The translations under genes were made by a program, and so were the position numbers. Below the pieces are notes generated by a model. That model did not search any database and was not told where the DNA came from. It saw only the letters and a program-made list of their open reading frames with translations. From the NCBI GenBank assembly GCA_020352515.1, contig CP070678.1, positions 3,158,754 to 3,211,183 of the forward strand: a stretch of DNA of 52,430 nt, in the 5' to 3' direction. Each line of letters starts with the position of its first letter. Within the stretch, counting starts at the first letter, position 1. The DNA comes from Phycisphaerales bacterium. GTDB taxonomy: Bacteria > Planctomycetota > Phycisphaerae > Sedimentisphaerales > Anaerobacaceae. This document shows, one piece after another, positions 42,772 to 52,383 of this stretch.

Positions 42772-44724
42772 ATGAAATACTTATTCCCTCTGGTCGCTCT
42801 TACCACCGCGCTTGCCTGGCATAACACAGTCCTCTCGGCAAAAGCACCGGCTGAATCACGCCTCTTGCACAAAGCACCGATCACCCTGACAAACTACGCC
42901 CCCGATATCACAATTCGCTTCCCCGTGCCGCTCATCTGCGGCAGACTCGCCGACGCTAACATCACGTCCGTCGTGGTAGTCAACACGTCATCGAACCGCG
43001 ATACCCGCCTAATGGCGGGCCTAACCCGTGAAGGCTGCTTCAAGGCCCTGACCGAGCTTGTCCCCGGCGAAAACAGGCTCGTCATCCGCGCCGGCAATAA
43101 TGAGCTTGCCCTCACAATCAACTACCGGCCGCAGACCAATCCCTACGTCGTGCGCGTGTTCTACCTGACCGACAAATCGGGAAGCACCGAATACCAGACC
43201 CCCATCGAGAACGACCCGCAGGACTATCGCGGCCGGCTGGACACCGCGGCCAAATTGATGCAGACCTTCACCGCCGAGCGAATGTACGACCTCGGCTTCG
43301 GCCGTGTCACCTTCAACCTCGAATTCGACGCCGACGGACGCGTAATAGTCCGTACGCTCCGGGCCGACGAGCCCGCAGAATTCTACCACAAAATGGACGG
43401 TCTGGAGCTCTGGTCCTATGCCGGCCGGCTCATCGGCAGGAAAATGCCCCACCGAACCGCAAAGAATCTCGTCATTCCGGCCTTCACACGCTTCGACCCC
43501 AATACCGCCAAGGCATACGCGCACACCGCACTCGGCGGCGGCTCGCTCGCCCTCTTCGGCGGAGGCAACCTCTTCACGTGGCCCGCTTCAATCACCGAAG
43601 CACAAAAGACCTTCATGGATACTACCATCATCGACACCAAAAGCTTCTTCAGCGATTCGGTCGGAAGGCACACGTTCTGGGCAACCGCCTCCACAACCAT
43701 CGGGGCCGCCCTGCACGAGCTCGGCCACACGCTCGGCCTGCCCCACAGCCGAGACCCACACGACATAATGACCAGAGGCTTCGACCGTTTCAACCGAGCC
43801 TTCACCCTTGTCGAGCCGCCACACGCTCGCCGCAACAAGACTTATGAATTCGGAGACGATGAGGTCGCTTTCTGGGCGCCACCAAGCGCCGCATGGCTGA
43901 AGTTCACAAGATGGCTGGCTCTCGACCGCAAGGACTTCAGCCGGCAAAACACAACACGTATAACAGCCGATCAACCATCAGGTGACATCACCGTCCGGTC
44001 GGACAACGGCATTGGCGCCGTCGTCATCGCACCCGGTGGCGATTCCGCTGTGAACATCCCGATCGACCACAACATGCCCCCGCCGCAAGAACTGCGCATT
44101 CCCGGCACCGAATTGGCTGGGTACTCCGGCGAGGACCGCTTGATGATCCGGGTGCTCGACACCCAGGGACTCTCCAAGGTCGTGAACACCCGCGAGCTTG
44201 TGGTCCGCTCTTTCGTGCGGTCCTGGCGGTTTTCCCCTATCACCGCACTGTGGAGCGACCCGCAGGCATTCGTGCCGGTGGACGCCAACTGGCTCGAAGC
44301 GGTCGCAGCCGCGGCCGCATCGGTCAAACTCGCGCGCTCCGAAACGCCGTATGTCGATTTTCTCCCCCATTTTCCACCCGGAAAGCGGCAGAATACGGCC
44401 GCGTACGCCGTCCGAGCCTTCACGAGTGACAAACCCAGGGACATCCGCGTCCACACCGGCAGCGACGATGCCTTACGGCTCTGGCTCAACGGCAAACTTG
44501 TGACCGAGGTCCTGGCACTACGACCCGCTCAGATCGACTCCGAATCCAACACCGCCGCCATAAAGCAAGGCCGCAATGTACTAATCGCAGAAGTCTCACA
44601 AGCGGGCGGCGGCTGGGGACTCTACCTGCGCATGGATGACAACAGGGGAAATGAGCTGATTATTACCGAGGACGACAGAATCGCCGAGCTTGCACCGTCT
44701 GGCGCCGGGCCCCGAGCGCATTAG
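42772..44724 (+). CDS. Secreted zinc metalloprotease with PA14-like tail
   Basis: A 650-residue protein with a signal peptide (~1-23). The active-site motif HELGHTLGLPH lies at 315-325 (HExxHxxGxxH, the three zinc ligands of metzincin-type proteases) and is followed by DPHDIMTRGFDRFNR, a Met-turn-like stretch. The N-terminal ~120 residues form beta structure. The C-terminal ~130 residues (RVHTGSDDALRLWLNGKLV, then RNVLIAEVSQAGGGWGLYLRMDD) resemble PA14/carbohydrate-binding-like modules frequent in planctomycetes. The motif context recalls the poorly known PF12044 'putative peptidase' family, by memory only. It should degrade extracellular or periplasmic protein. No ribosome site is obvious. 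Confidence 0.82.
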   Translation: MKYLFPLVALTTALAWHNTVLSAKAPAESRLLHKAPITLTNYAPDITIRFPVPLICGRLADANITSVVVVNTSSNRDTRLMAGLTREGCFKALTELVPGENRLVIRAGNNELALTINYRPQTNPYVVRVFYLTDKSGSTEYQTPIENDPQDYRGRLDTAAKLMQTFTAERMYDLGFGRVTFNLEFDADGRVIVRTLRADEPAEFYHKMDGLELWSYAGRLIGRKMPHRTAKNLVIPAFTRFDPNTAKAYAHTALGGGSLALFGGGNLFTWPASITEAQKTFMDTTIIDTKSFFSDSVGRHTFWATASTTIGAALHELGHTLGLPHSRDPHDIMTRGFDRFNRAFTLVEPPHARRNKTYEFGDDEVAFWAPPSAAWLKFTRWLALDRKDFSRQNTTRITADQPSGDITVRSDNGIGAVVIAPGGDSAVNIPIDHNMPPPQELRIPGTELAGYSGEDRLMIRVLDTQGLSKVVNTRELVVRSFVRSWRFSPITALWSDPQAFVPVDANWLEAVAAAAASVKLARSETPYVDFLPHFPPGKRQNTAAYAVRAFTSDKPRDIRVHTGSDDALRLWLNGKLVTEVLALRPAQIDSESNTAAIKQGRNVLIAEVSQAGGGWGLYLRMDDNRGNELIITEDDRIAELAPSGAGPRAH

Positions 44725-44846
44725 CCGTACCGTGCCGGGTCTATTTGTCGTACTTCTGATTGAACTGCCGTGACAGCTTCGGCATAATAAGCTCTCGGAG
44801 ATATTCGAAGAAGTCTCGAAGCTGGTGAAAGGAAAGCCTCGAAACC

Positions 44847-46301
44847 ATGGCCGCCCTCTCAAGAGCCAATCTCGGAAAGTGGATCAACACTACTATAACG
44901 ATCCTTATCAATGCGGCTCTCTGGATCATTCCGAGCAACGTTCCCTATCTTATCGCCCAGAACAGAGATGTCCTGCTCGGCCGATACAGCCTCGAGCGCC
45001 TCGTCGCAATCCTCGTGATCGTACCCATAAGCATCGCCAGCCTTTACCTCACGTGGTCCCCCGCGCAGAAGAAGAAGGAACGCCAGTTCAAGGTCATGGC
45101 GGTGGCAATTTCCGTTCTGATCTGTCTTCTCATCGTCGATACCGGCCTGCGCCTCGCCCAGCCCAAAAGATACATCGTCCGACAGAGCTACCTGCACCGC
45201 ACGCCGAACGCTAAATACACCGGCCTCTACCAGGACGTCCCCGAGAAGGCCTTTCTCTACGCCACTACCCCCCCCGCCTACCCGGACATCGAATACACCC
45301 TCACTACCGACAAAAGGGGCTTTAGAAATCAAACCGACCTCGAAGAATACGACCTGATAGCAATCGGCGACTCCTTCACCGAAGGCTCCAACATCGCCGA
45401 CAACCAGAGCTGGCCCGCTCTTCTCGCACAGAAGACCCAACTGACCGTTTACAACCTCGGCATGTCCGCCGGAAACCCCGCAAGCTACCTCGAAACACTG
45501 AGCAAATTCGGCCTGCAGCTCTCGCCCAGAATCGTACTCTGCATGCTCTACGAGGGAAACGATTTCAGAGACGCTAACTTCCGCAACAAAAACAGCTTCC
45601 GCGAGCACCTCAACCGTTACGCCGACAGCTCACCCGTCCGCAACGCCCTCAAGCAGTTCCTGGTGCGGTCCCTGGCTTCGAACCCGGGCGCTCGGCCGAA
45701 AGGTGATTCGCAGGCCGAAGCCGACCGAGAAGACCAGGCAAAGTCCCCCGCAACGGACAAGACCGCCGACGGCCCCCTCTCGTGGCTACCCGTCGGCATT
45801 CCCGAAGGACCCGGCTCCAGATACTACACCTTCAAAGTCAAACGGCTTCTCGACCATTATGTCACCCGCGAGTCCTTCAGAAAATCAAAGGGCTGTAAAA
45901 AGACATGCCAGTCGCTTGCCCGAATCAACGAAACATGCCGACGGAACAACGCCCGGCTCATCGTCCTCTACGCCCCCGATAAACCACACACCATCGTGCC
46001 CCTGCTAAACGGCATAGTAACGCCGGAGCAGCTCCGCGCCTTTATGGCCCTCAGAGAAAAGAATCTTCCCCCCGTCGAAAAGCTCATGGGCGTCCTCGCC
46101 GAGCGCCTCGAAGTCCAGGAATCCACCTTCGAGGACTTCTGCCGCGCCGAGTCCATAGAATTCCTTAGCCTCACCGCTCCGTTACGCGAGGCAATAGCCC
46201 AGGGTAAACAGGCGTACTTCACCTACGATCAGCACTGGACCCCAGTCGGTCATGAAATCGTCGTGAACGCCCTCTCCGCCTACTTCAAAGAACATCCGTG
46301 A
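44847..46301 (+). CDS. Membrane-anchored SGNH/AlgX-like hydrolase or acetyltransferase
   Basis: A 484-residue protein with three hydrophobic helices in the first ~100 residues (~12-30, ~52-70, ~83-100) and a large extracytoplasmic domain. GDSFTEG (174-180) is the SGNH block I with its catalytic Ser; YEGNDFRD provides a block III-like Asn; DQHW near 461-464 gives the Asp/His of block V, in the form found in AlgX/AlgJ acetyltransferases. Such proteins acetylate or deacetylate surface polysaccharides. No membrane-bound O-acyltransferase partner is found beside it, so whether it is a transferase or esterase is open. Confidence 0.83.
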   Translation: MAALSRANLGKWINTTITILINAALWIIPSNVPYLIAQNRDVLLGRYSLERLVAILVIVPISIASLYLTWSPAQKKKERQFKVMAVAISVLICLLIVDTGLRLAQPKRYIVRQSYLHRTPNAKYTGLYQDVPEKAFLYATTPPAYPDIEYTLTTDKRGFRNQTDLEEYDLIAIGDSFTEGSNIADNQSWPALLAQKTQLTVYNLGMSAGNPASYLETLSKFGLQLSPRIVLCMLYEGNDFRDANFRNKNSFREHLNRYADSSPVRNALKQFLVRSLASNPGARPKGDSQAEADREDQAKSPATDKTADGPLSWLPVGIPEGPGSRYYTFKVKRLLDHYVTRESFRKSKGCKKTCQSLARINETCRRNNARLIVLYAPDKPHTIVPLLNGIVTPEQLRAFMALREKNLPPVEKLMGVLAERLEVQESTFEDFCRAESIEFLSLTAPLREAIAQGKQAYFTYDQHWTPVGHEIVVNALSAYFKEHP

Positions 46302-46438
46302 ATCCGACAAGAGCCCTGCCGGATTCTCCGGATTTATCTTGCCTTTTCCGCCATCACGACCAGAATAGACTTCGTCGTCACGATCGCTCGGGCCGGCAAG
46401 ACCCGACCGCAAGAGTCGTGTTATAAAGGGAAATCTGG

Positions 46439-47767
46439 ATGGATATTCAAAAAGTGCTGCAACAGGCTGAAAAAGACAAAATCAAGTTCGTCACGCTCCA
46501 GTTCACCGACCTGCTCGGCCTGATAAAAGAGGTCGTAATCGGTGTCAACCATCTCGAAGGGGCCTGCCGCGACGGGCTGTGGTTCGACGGCTCTTCCGTC
46601 GAGGGCTTCGCCAGAATTCAGGAAAGCGACCTCTTCCTGAAGCCGGACCCCTCAACCTACGCCATCGTCCCCTGGCTCACCGAAGAGGGAAAGACCGCGA
46701 GGCTTATATGCGACATCTACCGCTCCGACGGCACCCCGTTCGAAGGCGACCCGCGCTTCATCCTCAAAAAAGCTGCACTTAAGGCCCGCGAATCAGGCTT
46801 TGAATACAACGTCGGCCCGGAGCCCGAATTCTACCTCTTCAGAGCCGATGGCCAAAGCAGAACGTCCCCAATCGATTTTGGCGGATACTTCGACCTCTCA
46901 TCACACGAAGGCTTCAAGGCCATAAAGAAAATTATCGCCGCTCTCGAAAACTTCGGCATAGACGTCGAGACTTCACACCACGAGGTCGGACTCGGCCAGT
47001 ATGAAATCGACTTCCGCTACGGGCCCTGCCTCGATATCGCAGACAAAGTCGTCACCCTGAAATACTGCGCAAAAAAAATCGCACAAATGCGCGACCTCCA
47101 CGCCACCTTCATGCCGAAGCCGATCATGGGCGCCCCGGGCTCCGGCATGCACGTCCATCAAAGCCTCTTCAACGTCGCCTCGAAGAGCAACGCCTTTTAC
47201 GATGAACACCAAAAATACAACCTCTCTAAAACCGCCCGAAGCTTCATCGCCGGCCAGATAAAACACATCCACGCTATGTGTGCCATCATCTGCCCCACCG
47301 TCAACTCCTACAAAAGACTCGTCTCCGGATTTGAGGCCCCCGTTTACATCACCTGGGCCGCAATGAACCGCTCGGCCCTGCTGAGAATCCCAAAATGGTT
47401 CAAGGCAAAAAGCCAGGCCGCCAGAATCGAGCTACGCTGCCCCGACCCTGCCTGCAACCCCTATCTGGCCTTCGCCATTATGCTCGCCGCCGGAATGGAA
47501 GGAGTCGAAAACGACCTCACGCCCCCGGAACCCGTCGAAGAGAACATCTACACGCTCGACGACGAAAGCCGAATCAGCAAAAACATCGACCTGCTGCCGA
47601 CCTCGTTGGCCGAAGCGCTCGCCGAGCTAAAGAAAGACCCCCTGCTCTGCGATGTCCTCGGTCAACACCTCTTCGAAAGATACATAGACATAAAAACCAA
47701 TGAATGGGACCGGTTCAAAACGCAGGTCACCAACTGGGAGATCGAAACCTACCTCGACATCTTCTAA
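46439..47767 (+). CDS. glnA: Glutamine synthetase type I
   Basis: A 442-residue glutamine synthetase. The beta-grasp N-domain is followed by WFDGSSVEGFARI, the catalytic VGPEPEFYLF and HHEVGLGQYEIDFRYG, the ammonia/glutamate site MHVHQSLF, the ATP-side NSYKRLVSGFEAP and NRSALLRIP, and RIELRCPDPACNPYLAFA. Length and the loop near the end (EENIYTLDDESR) fit GS I-alpha, which lacks the adenylylated Tyr of GS I-beta. The enzyme makes glutamine from glutamate and ammonia. No ammonium transporter or PII gene is adjacent. The gap before it (137 bases) shows no clear promoter. Confidence 0.97.
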   Translation: MDIQKVLQQAEKDKIKFVTLQFTDLLGLIKEVVIGVNHLEGACRDGLWFDGSSVEGFARIQESDLFLKPDPSTYAIVPWLTEEGKTARLICDIYRSDGTPFEGDPRFILKKAALKARESGFEYNVGPEPEFYLFRADGQSRTSPIDFGGYFDLSSHEGFKAIKKIIAALENFGIDVETSHHEVGLGQYEIDFRYGPCLDIADKVVTLKYCAKKIAQMRDLHATFMPKPIMGAPGSGMHVHQSLFNVASKSNAFYDEHQKYNLSKTARSFIAGQIKHIHAMCAIICPTVNSYKRLVSGFEAPVYITWAAMNRSALLRIPKWFKAKSQAARIELRCPDPACNPYLAFAIMLAAGMEGVENDLTPPEPVEENIYTLDDESRISKNIDLLPTSLAEALAELKKDPLLCDVLGQHLFERYIDIKTNEWDRFKTQVTNWEIETYLDIF

Positions 47768-47969
47768 TGCCTTCGGGCACAGGACTCGTCCCCCGTCAAC
47801 ATGCCGGCCAGCGCGACCTTTGCCGAATACGCATCGCGGGGCCTGCCCCACCGGGAAACTAAACATCCTTCAACCGGGGCCCGCCCTTGCTTTCCGGCTG
47901 AAACATCTGTACAATCCCGCGTTATGGTGATTTCTCAAACGATTGACAACCACGCTGGAGGTGCCCAGG

Positions 47970-48752
47970 ATGGCCAAGAAGTCTGCAAAGAAGACAACTG
48001 TAAAAAAAACCGCTAAAAGCTCCACAAGCAAATCCAAAGCCAAGCCGCCAAAGCAGCAGGCTAAGGCTCCTGCCGTCAAGACCCCGCCTGCTGCGCCCTC
48101 GGCTTCGCCCGATACGGACAGACCCCTGCAAAGCATTCTCGAGTCCAAACTCTGGACCGCATTTCTGATACCACTGATTGCAGCCCTCATAGGCGGCTAT
48201 ATCGTGCGGCAACATGTCGCGCAGGCCTCCAAAGATTTGGTCCTGGAGGCGCGGGCGGACGCCGTTGCCCGGGACCTCCAGGAGCTGCTGGTTGCTCTGA
48301 ACAATTGGGATGGAGCGCTCGGGCCGCAGCAGGCCGTCAAGCTCAGCCGCCAGGGAATACCTCAGGAAAAATGGTTCTCCACCGGGCAGATCCTCGGTGA
48401 CCTTGGACCTCGATGGTTTGTCGCACTAATGGCGAAAGGTGACGGTTTTGCCCGCGATATCGACTTCGATTCGCCCCTTTTCAACCGCGTTGCCACCTCG
48501 GGCGATTGGCGGCATTTCCTCGACAGCCCAGAAGAAAGAGAGCAGTACCTTGGAGCCCCGGATATCGACCTCACGGACATCGTCATACACCTGACCGACG
48601 AGGGGAAGGAATTGGCCGAGCACCTTGCTGCCACCCGGTCCTATGATGTAGAAATAGCAGAGCACTGGAGCACCGAATACCTGCCGATGGACGCCAGCGT
48701 TGAAAAACGGCATCTCGTCGAGTTGCTCTGGTCGGCGGATGAGCCCCAGTAA
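47970..48752 (+). CDS. Lys/Ala-tailed single-span membrane protein, unknown
   Basis: A 260-residue protein. The first ~40 residues are Lys/Ala/Ser/Pro-rich (KKSAKKTTVKKTAK) like the tails of histone-like proteins, followed by one transmembrane helix at ~67-85 (FLIPLIAALIGGYIV) and a soluble domain of ~170 residues of unknown fold. ATG 47970 with GGAGG eight bases upstream is preferred to a TTG at 47943. The basic tail would face the cytoplasm and might touch nucleic acid or anionic lipid. No partner gene is evident; it sits alone between glnA and the acetyltransferase. Confidence 0.78.
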   Translation: MAKKSAKKTTVKKTAKSSTSKSKAKPPKQQAKAPAVKTPPAAPSASPDTDRPLQSILESKLWTAFLIPLIAALIGGYIVRQHVAQASKDLVLEARADAVARDLQELLVALNNWDGALGPQQAVKLSRQGIPQEKWFSTGQILGDLGPRWFVALMAKGDGFARDIDFDSPLFNRVATSGDWRHFLDSPEEREQYLGAPDIDLTDIVIHLTDEGKELAEHLAATRSYDVEIAEHWSTEYLPMDASVEKRHLVELLWSADEPQ

Positions 48753-48922
48753 TAGACATCCGCCACGAACGACAGCGCCGTGGGCGCTCTCTTGAACAGG
48801 CGGTGTGCGCCGCTATAAGGCAGCGCAGCCTGCAAAGTCATCGCCATAGAAAAGGAAGAAGTGCTTCGTAATCGGCACAACAGGACAAGCGGATTCGGAC
48901 GACCCTTACAAAGGCAAACAGC

Positions 48923-49393
48923 ATGATTGAGATACGACAGGCAAGAGTCGGCGACATCGAACGCATCGTCCAACTGCAGATGGAAATGGCCCGTGAAACA
49001 GAGAACCTCCTGCTCGACCGGAAAAAGGTAACAAGCGGCGTCACAGGCGTCCTCAGCAACCCGAACCGCGGCCAATACTGGATCGCCGAGGAACGCGGTG
49101 ATATCCTCGGCGTCCTGCTGACCATCCCCGAATGGAGCGACTGGCGAAACGGCACCGTCCTCTGGATCCACTCACTCTACGTCCTGCCCGAAGCCCGCAG
49201 ACGCGGAATATTCAAAAAGCTCTACACGAGCCTCAAAGACCGCGTCGAAAAATCCCCCGCCCTCGTCGGTCTGCGCCTCTACGTCGAAAAGAACAACAAA
49301 TCCGCCCAGCGCATATATGAAAAGCTCGGCATGAACAAGGACCACTACGAGCTCTACGAATGGTTAAAACCCACAGAACCGCCGAACGAATGA
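48923..49393 (+). CDS. GNAT-family N-acetyltransferase
   Basis: A 156-residue protein with the GNAT fold order: IRQARVGDIERI at the start, a central WIHSLYVLPEARRRGIFKKLYTSLKD holding the acetyl-CoA loop (R-R-x-G-x, residues ~92-96), and YVEKNNKSAQRIYEKLGM near the end, a classic GNAT motif B. It acetylates an amine on a small molecule or protein; the acceptor is unknown. It ends 85 bases before the next gene and may be cotranscribed with it. Confidence 0.92.
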   Translation: MIEIRQARVGDIERIVQLQMEMARETENLLLDRKKVTSGVTGVLSNPNRGQYWIAEERGDILGVLLTIPEWSDWRNGTVLWIHSLYVLPEARRRGIFKKLYTSLKDRVEKSPALVGLRLYVEKNNKSAQRIYEKLGMNKDHYELYEWLKPTEPPNE

Positions 49394-49478
49394 ATTCGTG
49401 GTCGCCGGCGACGGTGACACCGGTGTCCCGGAGCCCACAACAACGACTTGCCACAGCGGTCTTACGAGGAGATTTACA

Positions 49479-51530
49479 ATGAATTCGCGCCACGCCCTGC
49501 TCTTTGTTCTGGCAGCTTCATCAATCGCTTGTGCCGGCGAGGTGCTGTTTACCTCCGGCCCCCAGGAATTCGCATCTCGAAAATACTACTGGCTCGCCGA
49601 ATGGAGGCTCGAAGTCACGCTCCCCGCCGACATCGCCGCCGCTGACACGCTCGACGTCCTCTTCGGCTCCAAAGGCGATAGCAAACGGACCCTATACTTT
49701 GACTACGACGGCAAACAAGCCTCCCTCCTGTATCGCGGCGCCGAGCCGTTCGAGTGGATTGCCCTTCCTCTGGACAGGCTCTCAGCCGGGAAAAAAATCG
49801 TCCTCTACGGCAAAGGCCGCGTGAACGTCGCCTTCCTCGCGGGCATCCGCATCGGCGGCAAATCCACCGCGCCCCCGAAAGTCAAGCCAATCCGAACGGC
49901 GCCTTCGTCCTCCGGCGCACATTCCGCCCAATGGGCGGATATTCCCGGCTTCGAAATGAGTGACCGGGCACGGGCTCTCTATAACCCTTCACCCGCACAG
50001 CGCGACTGGCCCCGCGCCCGGCGCTCGGCGCGCTACGCCGGTATCGCCCTCACCAAAGTCCAGCGGTGGCTGCACGAGCAGTGCCTCGCCGCCCGCGACG
50101 AGCGAAGCGGGCTCTTCCGCCCCACGGGCGCTTGCTGGAACTACCGCGACACCGCCGCCGACTGCTACCCCTTCTACGTCTGGGCCGCCTGGTACACCAA
50201 CCTCGAAGTCCTAAATACCGTCATGGTCGACGCCCTCAAAGCCGAGCAGCGCCTCTGCAACCACCTCGACAGACTGCCAGTTGACTATGACATGGACGCA
50301 GGCCGAAAAGTCGTCACCTCCTTCGACGCGACGATCTTCGGCGCCAGCGAATACGTCAAGGACGGCCTCGTCCCCATAGTCGAAATCACCGGCCCCGAAT
50401 ACCCCTGGTTCGACCGCATGAAGGGCCTGGTCGACGACATATTCAAGCACGCCCCGATTGACACCCCCTACGGCAAAATCCCCTCGAACAATATAGAGGT
50501 AAACGGTGAGCTGCTCCAGGTCCTCCCGCGGTTGTACCGCATGACCGGACAACTGAAGTACCTCGATTGGGCCCACCGTCTCGCCGACCACTACCTCCTG
50601 CCCGGAAACTTCGTCCCCTCGCGTCTCTCAGACCACGGCTGCGAGATCATCGGCGGCCTCGGCTTGCTCTTTGCCGTTGACGCCTCCGCCCGCCCCAAAA
50701 AGTGCCGACAATACGAACCATACATGCAATACATGTTCGACCAAATCCTCCGCCGCGGGATCAACTCGGACGGAATCATCATCGGCGCCCTCCAGAAAAC
50801 AGAGGGCCCACACGACAACGTCACAATACGCGACGGCTGGGGATACGACTTCATCGGTTTCCTCGACTACGACCTCGCCCTCGGCTCCCGCCGGTATCAC
50901 GCGCCAATACGCCGAGCAATGACGAACCTGCTCAAACCACGCTACAAGAAATTCAACTGGGACAGTAGCTCCCGTGACAACATCGCAGACTCCGTCGAAG
51001 GCGGACTCTACTTGCTCCGCCGCATACCCGTCACCGAAGCGTTCATCTGGGCCGACCGCGAGATCGCAACCGTCCTCGTGGACCACACCGACCCCAATCG
51101 CCTCTGGGGAGTGCACAAGCTCGAGGCGAACACCGTCCGAACCGTCCTAATACACGCAATGCTCCACACCCGCAACACCCTCGTCCGTCCCTGGCGCAGG
51201 GACCTCCAGCTCGGCGCCGCCCCGTGCGGCGACGGAATCTGCATCTACATCAAGTCCGAAAGGCCCTACGAAGGCCGCCTCCACTTCGACATTCCAAGAC
51301 ACCGACTCTACATGGGCTTCACGCAGGATTGGCCGCGAATGAACGCCGTGCCCGAATGGTTCACGGTCGAGCCGGACGATTCCCACCATTACACAGTCGA
51401 AGATGCCGACGCCGGCTCCACGCAAATTGTCACCGGAAAGCTGCTCAGCGAGGGACTGCCCGTCCATGCCGAGCCGGACAAGCCGTTGCGACTGATTGTC
51501 CGCCCGGCCGAAACACGACAGGCAAGATAA
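49479..51530 (+). CDS. Secreted protein with helical-barrel-like core, possible glycosidase
   Basis: A 683-residue protein with a signal peptide (~1-19, ending near CAGE, so a lipoprotein is just possible). A beta-rich region (~20-160) is followed by a long helical part with Trp/Tyr/Asp-rich repeats (VNGELLQVLPRLYRMTGQLKYLDWAHRLADHYLL), reminiscent of six-hairpin (alpha/alpha)6 glycosidases or lyases, and a C-terminal beta segment (~590-670). ATG 49479 with GAGGAG before it is chosen over the frame start at 49398. No catalytic motif was recognised; acting on plant or algal polysaccharide would suit the nearby pentose operon but is inference. Confidence 0.75.
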   Translation: MNSRHALLFVLAASSIACAGEVLFTSGPQEFASRKYYWLAEWRLEVTLPADIAAADTLDVLFGSKGDSKRTLYFDYDGKQASLLYRGAEPFEWIALPLDRLSAGKKIVLYGKGRVNVAFLAGIRIGGKSTAPPKVKPIRTAPSSSGAHSAQWADIPGFEMSDRARALYNPSPAQRDWPRARRSARYAGIALTKVQRWLHEQCLAARDERSGLFRPTGACWNYRDTAADCYPFYVWAAWYTNLEVLNTVMVDALKAEQRLCNHLDRLPVDYDMDAGRKVVTSFDATIFGASEYVKDGLVPIVEITGPEYPWFDRMKGLVDDIFKHAPIDTPYGKIPSNNIEVNGELLQVLPRLYRMTGQLKYLDWAHRLADHYLLPGNFVPSRLSDHGCEIIGGLGLLFAVDASARPKKCRQYEPYMQYMFDQILRRGINSDGIIIGALQKTEGPHDNVTIRDGWGYDFIGFLDYDLALGSRRYHAPIRRAMTNLLKPRYKKFNWDSSSRDNIADSVEGGLYLLRRIPVTEAFIWADREIATVLVDHTDPNRLWGVHKLEANTVRTVLIHAMLHTRNTLVRPWRRDLQLGAAPCGDGICIYIKSERPYEGRLHFDIPRHRLYMGFTQDWPRMNAVPEWFTVEPDDSHHYTVEDADAGSTQIVTGKLLSEGLPVHAEPDKPLRLIVRPAETRQAR

Positions 51531-51618
51531 CCCACATTGATCTCCCGCCGCCGCATATCACCTTCTCAGGGCTGAACCTCAAAGTGCGCTTTGGCACTCC
51601 CCCGCCCGTTCTGCGTTA

Positions 51619-52383
51619 TCAGAGATTCATCGGAATCCCACGGCCCGCCAGATATTCCTTGATCTGCGTTATAGAATAATTCTCGAAGTGCGTGATCGAC
51701 GCCATCAGCACCGCATCCGCCCCGCCCTCGACAATCGCATCATAGAGGTGCTCCAATGTCCCCGCACCCCCCGACGCTATCACCGGAATATTCACCGCAT
51801 CCGTCACCGCCTTGTTCAACGCGTTGTCGTAGCCCGCTTTCGTCCCGTCCGCGTCCATGCTCGTAAGCAATATCTCCCCGGCCCCCAATTCTTCCCCCTT
51901 GGCCGCCCACTCCACAACGTCAAGCTCTGTCGGCTCAGACCCCGCCTTCACGCAAACCTGCCACCTGCCAGGCCGCTCCTTCGACCGCCGAGCATCAATC
52001 GCGAGAACCACGCACTGCCGCCCGAATCGCCTTGACGCCTCGCTCAGCAGCCCGGGATTCTCCACCGCCGCAGTATTCACCGACACCTTTTCCGCTCCGC
52101 TGCGCAAAAGCGCGTCCATCTGCTCTACCGTCTGTATCCCACCGCCCACCGTAAACGGAATAAAAACATTCTCCGCCACCCTCTCTACAAGCTCCACGAT
52201 TGTCTCACGCGAGCGGATCGTCGCCGTAATATCGAGAAAGACCAGCTCGTCCGCCCCGCTCTCGCTGTACCTGGCGCCCAATTCAACCGGATCGCCGGCA
52301 TCCCTCAGATTCAGGAAGTTCACCCCCTTGACAACCCGGTTGTCCTTCACATCGAGACACGGAATTATTCTCCTGGTCAGCAT
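51619..52383 (-). CDS. hisF: Imidazole glycerol phosphate synthase cyclase subunit HisF
   Basis: A 254-residue (beta/alpha)8-barrel enzyme. [14 protein letters not shown] (catalytic Asp11) and VLAIDARR (second catalytic Asp, ~130) are present, together with phosphate-binding GGGIQT and ASGGAG. With glutaminase HisH it converts PRFAR and ammonia to IGP and AICAR in histidine synthesis. The ATG has GGAGGGG before it and overlaps the end of the upstream frame, which looks like hisH. It converges on the secreted-protein gene at 51530. Confidence 0.97.
   Translation of the reverse strand: MLTRRIIPCLDVKDNRVVKGVNFLNLRDAGDPVELGARYSESGADELVFLDITATIRSRETIVELVERVAENVFIPFTVGGGIQTVEQMDALLRSGAEKVSVNTAAVENPGLLSEASRRFGRQCVVLAIDARRSKERPGRWQVCVKAGSEPTELDVVEWAAKGEELGAGEILLTSMDADGTKAGYDNALNKAVTDAVNIPVIASGGAGTLEHLYDAIVEGGADAVLMASITHFENYSITQIKEYLAGRGIPMNL

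Noticed and set aside
51583..51598. Hairpin AGTGC/GCACT between the convergent secreted-protein and hisF genes
   Set aside because: Only five base pairs and no T run on either side, so not a convincing terminator.
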